Assembly: GCA_002371465.1 (NCBI GenBank)
Contig: DFIU01000001.1
Coordinates: forward strand, 45,581 to 63,639
Length of the DNA: 18,059 bases
Direction: 5' to 3'
Source of the DNA: Lachnospiraceae bacterium UBA3689
GTDB taxonomy: Bacteria > Bacillota > Clostridia > Lachnospirales > Lachnospiraceae
In this document: positions 14,184 through 18,059 of the stretch, piece after piece
How the letters are laid out: every line of letters begins with the position of its first letter
Position numbering within the stretch: position 1 is the first letter of the stretch
Translations under genes and position numbers: made by a program
The notes under the pieces: model-generated
Seen by the model: the letters and a program-made list of their open reading frames with translations, nothing else
Databases searched by the model: none
What the model was told of the DNA's origin: nothing

Positions 14184-14789
14184 TTATCCTTTCCTTCTTC
14201 GCATGTGTCTGCCCTTAACCAGCGGCTCCTCTTCATCCGGCTGGGTCGATAAATATTCCGCATAGAGACGGATATAAAGTTTCAGATACTCCTCTTCCAC
14301 TTCCTCAAAAGCCCGAAAGGAGTGATCCGGCTTAATCAGAACCCGGGGCTCCTCCCCCTCCTGGTACTCCAGCAAGTCATCGAGGTCATAATAGAGCATG
14401 GCGTTGTCGATCCGCCTGACTTCCGCCTTCTCCGCTCTTGTCAGCGGAGCCCCCAGAAATTTGGTATAGATAAAGTTTAAGAGATGGTTCTCCCAGGCCT
14501 GATAGCGGGGAAGTTCCTGCTTAAAGGGACGGGGGACATCGGACATATAGCATTCACCGGCATCGTGAAGAAGGGCGGCGAGTTTTACGCGGGGGGATAG
14601 GCCCTCCGCCTCCGCTTCCCTGGCACAGGCGATGCAATGCTGACCGACCGAATAAAAGGTTTTCAGCTGCCCATTTCCGCGGCAGATCAAAGATAAGGCG
14701 TGCGCGATATCCTGAATGACGATTTTATCCATTTCCGGTCTGGTCGGATAAAAATGCTCTCCGGTGTAAGTTGTAATCCAAGCGCTCAT
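14184..14789 (-). CDS. HD-domain phosphohydrolase, YfbR-like/phage-type group
   Basis: A 201-residue soluble HD-superfamily hydrolase. Visible motifs: TYTGEHFYPTRP (7-18), DIAHALSLICRGNG (27-40), FYSVGQHCIACAR with His51 (45-57), LLHDAGECYMSDVPRP with His75, Asp76 and Glu79 (73-88), and a late Asp128 (RRIDNAML). The combination of CRxNG, FYSVxQH and the ALLHDAxExYxxDxPRP stretch is seen in a family found both in bacteria and in phages, related to YfbR-type deoxynucleoside 5'-monophosphatases. A nucleotide substrate is likely but not shown. It is coupled to the downstream MATE gene (two-base gap). A possible promoter with an extended -10 lies at 14841-14849. Confidence 0.88.
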   Translation of the reverse strand: MSAWITTYTGEHFYPTRPEMDKIVIQDIAHALSLICRGNGQLKTFYSVGQHCIACAREAEAEGLSPRVKLAALLHDAGECYMSDVPRPFKQELPRYQAWENHLLNFIYTKFLGAPLTRAEKAEVRRIDNAMLYYDLDDLLEYQEGEEPRVLIKPDHSFRAFEEVEEEYLKLYIRLYAEYLSTQPDEEEPLVKGRHMRRRKG

Positions 14790-14840
14790 ACTGTTGTCGT
14801 AACCCCTGTCATTTCATTTTCATTGGATTTCCTGCGCCTT

Positions 14841-14849
14841 ATCTTACCA
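14841..14849 (-). promoter_or_regulatory. Possible extended -10 promoter for the HD-MATE operon
   Basis: Minus-strand TGGTAAGAT: TAAGAT (14841-14846) preceded by TGn. No good -35. It lies about 50 bases before the HD gene start, just after the histidine phosphatase stop. Confidence 0.35.
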
Positions 14850-14868
14850 CACTGAACGATCAGATGGT

Positions 14869-15450
14869 TCAGGAAATGCACTCTTTGGGGACGGTAAAGG
14901 TCCCGTCTTTTAAGTCAAAGGCGTAAATGGCGCAGTTTCCGATAAATTTGCTCCAGTAGCTGCCATAAGACTTGGGCGTCAGGTATTCCAAAGCCCCCTT
15001 CATAGCAATCGCGTGCGTCGCAATTAAAATATTTCCTGACTCCTGCCCTTTCAGCGTTTCCAGAAAATCCCCCACTCTCCCGACCACCTGGTCCAGCTGC
15101 TCCATCCCTTCGGGAGCCGGATTGTGGACAAAGTTCTTGAAGAAACGAATGATTTCCTCCGGCGGATCTTTCAGGCTGGTCCCCTCGTAGGGACCGTAAT
15201 CCATTTCCAGGAGACGGTCATCCAGCAAAATGTCCTTCCAGGCAAAGCCTCCTGCCAGCGAGGCGGTTTCGACTGCCCGGTCCAGGGGGCTGGAATAACA
15301 GGTGGAAAAGCGGATGCCCCTTGAAGCAAAGTAGCGACCGGCGGCTTTCGCCTCTGCCCTGCCCGCTTCATTTAAAGGGGTGTCGCTCCGGCCCTGCAGA
15401 ACATTGGACCGATTCCGATCCGTCTGCCCGTGGCGGATAATATAGACCAT
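14869..15450 (-). CDS. Histidine phosphatase family protein (phosphoglycerate-mutase-like)
   Basis: A 193-residue cytoplasmic phosphatase or mutase of the branch-1 histidine phosphatase superfamily. The phosphohistidine motif RHGQT is at 6-10 with His7. Further features are the TPLNEAGRAEA stretch (24-34), SSPLDRAVETA with Arg58 (53-63), acid/base Glu82 (LLEMDYG) and the second catalytic His146 in LIATHAIAM. At this length it is more likely a CobC/PhoE-like phosphatase than a glycolytic mutase. Substrate unknown. GGAAGGAG precedes the ATG. The gene lies directly after the thrS terminator, so it needs either readthrough or a promoter inside that region; no clear promoter is visible. Confidence 0.92.
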   Translation of the reverse strand: MVYIIRHGQTDRNRSNVLQGRSDTPLNEAGRAEAKAAGRYFASRGIRFSTCYSSPLDRAVETASLAGGFAWKDILLDDRLLEMDYGPYEGTSLKDPPEEIIRFFKNFVHNPAPEGMEQLDQVVGRVGDFLETLKGQESGNILIATHAIAMKGALEYLTPKSYGSYWSKFIGNCAIYAFDLKDGTFTVPKECIS

Positions 15451-15473
15451 ACAAAGCTCCTTCCGTAAACACG

Positions 15474-15502
15474 AAAAAAGGACTGTCAGCCAGTCCTTTT
15501 TT
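15474..15502. terminator. thrS terminator
   Basis: A6-GGACTG, a 5-base loop (TCAGC), then CAGTCC-T6. The stem is followed by a T-run in both directions. It sits 29 bases after the thrS stop and should end that transcript. Confidence 0.85.
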
Positions 15503-15531
15503 CTGTAAATGCCAAACCCGACCGCTTCCGG

Positions 15532-17427
15532 TCAGGCTTCCTCTTCATCCAACGTGTCAATGATGTCCAGGCATCTCTCCTCGTTCATCCGGTCGCAGAG
15601 ATCGAGGAAAACGTCGAGCGGTACGTTGTTGAGCTTCTTATTTCCGCGGATATTGATGGAAACCGTCTGCTCTTCCGCCTCCTTATCGCCCAGAACCAGG
15701 ATGTAGGGATCTTTAAACTGCTTGAACTTCTTGATCTTGGTCTTCATGTTGTCATCACTGAAGTCCGCCTCAACCCGGATGCCGTTCTTCTCGCACAGGT
15801 CTGCAACTTTCTTCGCGTACTCGTTGTGTTCCTGACGGATGGGGACGATGCCGACCTGGTAGGGAGACAACCAGAAGGGGAAGTCGCCCTTGAAGTTTTC
15901 GATGATAATTCCGATGAAGCGTTCCAGGGATCCGTAAATGGCGCGGTGAATGACGACCGGCATCTGCTGGGTTCCGTCCTCCGCCGTATAGGTCAGACCA
16001 AAGTTATGAGGCAGCTGGAAGTCGAGCTGAATCGTTCCGCACTGCCACTCTCTTCCGATCGCGTCCTTGATCTGGAGGTCGATCTTGGGACCGTAGAAAG
16101 CGCCGTCACCCTCGTTGATTTCATAGCCGCCTTCGCCGTATTTTTCATCCAGAATCTCTTTCAAATCCGCCTCGGCGCGGTTCCAGACATCGATATCGCC
16201 CATAAAATCAGCCGGTCTGGTCGACAGTTCCGCCCGATAAGTGACACCGAAGGTCTTGTAGACTTCATCCGCAATGGAAATGATATCCGCGATCTCATCC
16301 TTGATCTGGGACTCCATGACAAAGGTGTGATCATCGTCCTGACGGAATTCCTGAACGCGGAAAAGACCATTTAACTGACCGGACTTCTCCTTACGGTGAA
16401 GAACGTCGTACTCGCTGTAACGGATAGGCAGTTCCTTGTAGGACCTCTTCTTCCGCTTGTAGGTCATCAGCGCGTTGGGGCAGTTCATCGGCTTCGCCGC
16501 CATGGTGTCGATGCTCTCACGGTTGTAGACGACCGTACCATTTTCAAGCGTAACCTCCCGGGTTTCTTCATCCTCCGGATCGGCATGAACCTTGATATCC
16601 TCCAGGTTGACGTCCGCCTTGGTGTAGCCGTCGATGCCCGGAACAATAAACATGTTGTGGAGATAGTGAGCCCAGTGACCGGATACCAGCCAGAGCCGCT
16701 TGTTGTTGATCAGAGGCGCTGAAATTTCCCGATAGCCGTGCTTCAGCTGAATTTCCCGGGAATAGGTCAAAAGAGCCTGGTACATTTTCCAGCCTCTGGT
16801 CAGCCAGTAGGGCATGCCCGGAGCGGTCTCATTGAACATGAAGAGTTCCAGCTGGGCGCCGATCTTCTTGTGATCGCGCTCCCTTGCCTCCTTGATCATG
16901 CGGATGTGCTGCTTCAGCTCGTCCTTTGACGGGAAGGCATAGAAATAGACCCGCTGCAGATGGTCGCGGTGTTCATCGCCTCTCCAGTAAGCCATGGATG
17001 TCGCGTGAACTTTGTAGGCTGCGCTCATCAACTCCCGGGAATTGTCGACATGAGGACCTCTGCAAAGATCGACATAGTCGTCGCCTGTGTAGTAAACAGT
17101 AATGACTTCGTTCTCCGGCATATTCTGAATCAGCTCGGTTTTGAACTTCTGATCCTTGAAGAGATCCAGAGCCTCTGCCTTCGTGACCTCTTTTCTGGTC
17201 CAGGGCTCTTGGCGCTTGATGATCTCGCGCATCTTGTCCTCAATCGCCTTAAAGTCATTCTCGGTGATGCTCCTGCCTTCCGGCAGGACGAAATCGTAAT
17301 ACGCTCCGTCTTCAATCTGCGGACCGATTGCGTACTGCACATCTTTGCCGTAGAGTTCAATCACGGCTTTTGCCAGAATGTGAGCCAGAGAATGACGGTA
17401 GACCGCCAGGTACTGTTCTTTTTCCAT
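15532..17427 (-). CDS. thrS: Threonyl-tRNA synthetase lacking the TGS domain
   Basis: A 631-residue class II aminoacyl-tRNA synthetase that charges tRNA-Thr. The editing domain comes first: His12 and His16 in RHSLAHILAKAV, and Cys122 and His126 in DLCRGPHVD. The catalytic core has the Zn ligands Cys315 (KPMNCPN), His367 (DDDHTFV) and His494 (VIHRAIYGSLERF), with motif 2 near RVQEFRQDD (357-365). The anticodon-binding domain starts at about 520 (SPYQVGIVPI). Most bacterial ThrRS begin with a TGS domain of about 60 residues, which is absent here; the ATG has a clear AAGGAGAT ribosome site. In compensation, about 45 extra residues lie at 262-308, before the Cys ligand. Both editing and synthetic sites look intact. 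Confidence 0.96.
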   Translation of the reverse strand: MEKEQYLAVYRHSLAHILAKAVIELYGKDVQYAIGPQIEDGAYYDFVLPEGRSITENDFKAIEDKMREIIKRQEPWTRKEVTKAEALDLFKDQKFKTELIQNMPENEVITVYYTGDDYVDLCRGPHVDNSRELMSAAYKVHATSMAYWRGDEHRDHLQRVYFYAFPSKDELKQHIRMIKEARERDHKKIGAQLELFMFNETAPGMPYWLTRGWKMYQALLTYSREIQLKHGYREISAPLINNKRLWLVSGHWAHYLHNMFIVPGIDGYTKADVNLEDIKVHADPEDEETREVTLENGTVVYNRESIDTMAAKPMNCPNALMTYKRKKRSYKELPIRYSEYDVLHRKEKSGQLNGLFRVQEFRQDDDHTFVMESQIKDEIADIISIADEVYKTFGVTYRAELSTRPADFMGDIDVWNRAEADLKEILDEKYGEGGYEINEGDGAFYGPKIDLQIKDAIGREWQCGTIQLDFQLPHNFGLTYTAEDGTQQMPVVIHRAIYGSLERFIGIIIENFKGDFPFWLSPYQVGIVPIRQEHNEYAKKVADLCEKNGIRVEADFSDDNMKTKIKKFKQFKDPYILVLGDKEAEEQTVSINIRGNKKLNNVPLDVFLDLCDRMNEERCLDIIDTLDEEEA

Positions 17428-17479
17428 TTTTTGATCTCCTTTTGACTGCCGCCACGAGCGGTGTCCCTTAAAAATTTGT

Positions 17480-17497
17480 CTGCGGAAATTTCTGCAG
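17480..17497. repeat. 18-base near-palindrome at the thrS transcription start
   Basis: CTGCGGAAATTTCTGCAG has one mismatched pair. It begins about eight bases after the thrS -10 box, at the predicted transcript start. It could be an operator or a 5'-end mRNA hairpin. Confidence 0.4.
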
Positions 17498-17504
17498 TAT
17501 CCTA

Positions 17505-17533
17505 ATTGTAGACTGATCAGGACGGGATGTAAA
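17505..17533 (-). promoter_or_regulatory. Promoter of thrS
   Basis: Minus-strand TTTACA (17528-17533), a 17-base spacer and TACAAT (17505-17510). The leader is about 70 bases. I looked for the T-box core (AGGGTGGNACCGCG) on this strand and did not find it. Confidence 0.7.
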
Positions 17534-17752
17534 GGATTTTGAAGCCTTGACCTTCTCTTAAATTCGTCAATTTAAGCGCGATATTTTTTTAAAAATTGCA
17601 TACCATAAAGACCAAGGCATCAAAAGATACCACTTCCGAAATTGAAATTTTTTTAAAGTTTCGCACCTGACCCCGGAGCTTACATAGACCTCTTTTCAAT
17701 AAAAAATACTTTACGAAGAATTTGGTTCATTCCATCCCAAATATAAATTGTC
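17534..17752. other. AT-rich intergenic stretch upstream of thrS
   Basis: The 459-base gap 17428-17886 holds no credible gene. Besides the thrS promoter and the two hairpin terminators, I see only a perfect inverted repeat CTTAAATT-CGTC-AATTTAAG at 17557-17576, about 24 bases upstream of the thrS -35 box, and runs of A and T around 17583-17590 and 17648-17655. The repeat could be an activator or repressor site. No RNA family is recognised. Confidence 0.4.
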
Positions 17753-17791
17753 ATACAAAAACCCCCGGGTATAGCCCGGAGGTTTTTGTAT
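17753..17791. terminator. Second hairpin terminator downstream of the GGGtGRT-like gene
   Basis: A 17-base stem with one mismatch (17753-17769 with 17775-17791) and a 5-base loop. The GC core CCGGG/CCCGG is flanked by A5 and T5, so it works in either direction. Confidence 0.8.
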
Positions 17792-17860
17792 CTTGCTTGT
17801 GTATTTAACTGTGTACTATAAGTGTCCTACACATCAGATCATATCATCACAGATAGGAGC

Positions 17861-17885
17861 AAAAACCCTGCTATGATAGGGTTTT
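17861..17885 (-). terminator. Terminator of the GGGtGRT-like gene
   Basis: AAAACCCT (17862-17869) pairs with AGGGTTTT (17878-17885) around an 8-base loop, with a T-run on the minus strand immediately after the stem. It starts one base past the stop codon. Confidence 0.75.
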
Positions 17886-17886
17886 A

Positions 17887-18059
17887 TCAGAACTTACCAG
17901 CCTTAGCCGCTTCTTCTACTGCGACCGCAACAGAAACCGTCGCGCCGACCATAGGATTGTTTCCCATACCGATGAGACCCATCATTTCAACGTGAGCCGG
18001 AACGGAGGAAGAACCTGCGAACTGAGCGTCGGAATGCATACGGCCCATGGTATCGGTCA
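17887..18059 (-). CDS. C-terminal end of a GGGtGRT-like family protein
   Basis: Only the last 56 or so residues are visible; the gene enters from beyond the window end and stops at TGA (17887-17889). The visible end reads MGRMHSDAQFAGSSSVPAHV, then EMMGLIGMGNNPMVG and an Ala/Val-rich helix finishing in AAKAGKF. From memory this resembles the C-terminus of the conserved clostridial family named GGGtGRT (PF14057), a roughly 330-residue protein with no firmly established function. The name-giving Gly-rich motif is not in the visible part, so the assignment rests on the tail alone. A terminator follows at once. It is not in the thrS transcript, since that has its own promoter. Confidence 0.6.
   Translation of the reverse strand, partial: TDTMGRMHSDAQFAGSSSVPAHVEMMGLIGMGNNPMVGATVSVAVAVEEAAKAGKF

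Noticed and set aside
15520..15533. GACCG-CTTC-CGGTC hairpin at the thrS stop
   Set aside because: It overlaps the stop codon, has a short stem and no T-tract; the hairpin at 15474-15502 is the real terminator.
17428..17886. T-box riboswitch upstream of thrS
   Set aside because: The conserved T-box core was not found on the minus strand; the stretch at 17448-17467 has only a partial, GC-rich resemblance.
1..18059. CRISPR arrays, insertion sequences, prophage, tRNA or rRNA
   Set aside because: I found no regularly spaced direct repeats, transposase or integrase genes, or recognisable RNA genes on either strand by eye; a tRNAscan or covariance search was not possible.

Overview
The window looks like chromosomal DNA from a moderately GC-rich anaerobic Firmicute of the Clostridia, probably Lachnospiraceae or a relative. 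The pointers are an oxygen-defence superoxide reductase, a CmpB-type (PF06541) membrane protein, a C-terminal fragment resembling the clostridial GGGtGRT family, strong AGGAGG ribosome binding sites and many T-tract terminators. I see no rRNA, tRNA, CRISPR array, transposase, integrase or phage gene. Most of the content is chromosomal housekeeping on the minus strand; three single genes on the plus strand interrupt it.

Layout. Positions 1-1245 (minus) hold branched-chain amino acid synthesis: ilvN followed by the start of ilvC, which is cut by the window edge. Divergent from it at 1496-2374 (plus) is a natural fusion of a complete desulfoferrodoxin-type superoxide reductase with a flavodoxin. 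A 35-residue small protein (2414-2521, minus) and a large two-way hairpin terminator (2607-2670) follow. Then come a PF06541 membrane protein and an HD-domain protein (2710-4069, minus), a divergent single gene of unknown function with a consensus promoter and its own terminator (4231-4728, plus), a DEAD-box RNA helicase with a structured leader (4801-6090, minus) and an esterase (6375-7259, plus).

From 7344 to 18059 everything reads on the minus strand. In transcription order: the end of a GGGtGRT-like gene, threonyl-tRNA synthetase without a TGS domain, a histidine phosphatase, an HD phosphohydrolase translationally coupled to a MATE efflux pump, 3-methyladenine DNA glycosylase I, a 118-residue unknown protein, an 815-residue adenosine-deaminase-like protein with a C-terminal Rossmann-like domain, and cardiolipin synthase.

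The most unusual item is the 815-residue protein (9081-11528). It keeps the metal ligands of the adenosine/AMP deaminase family but has Gly where the family has the second Asp of the TDD motif. It also carries an N-terminal extension of about 130 residues and a C-terminal domain of about 190 residues with a SLOG-like pattern. Whether it acts in purine salvage, nucleotide signalling or phage defence cannot be settled from sequence alone. The superoxide reductase-flavodoxin fusion and the small conserved-looking peptide gene beside it are the next best leads. Several promoters carry near-palindromes that could be operators, and the helicase leader contains a terminator-like hairpin that suggests attenuation.
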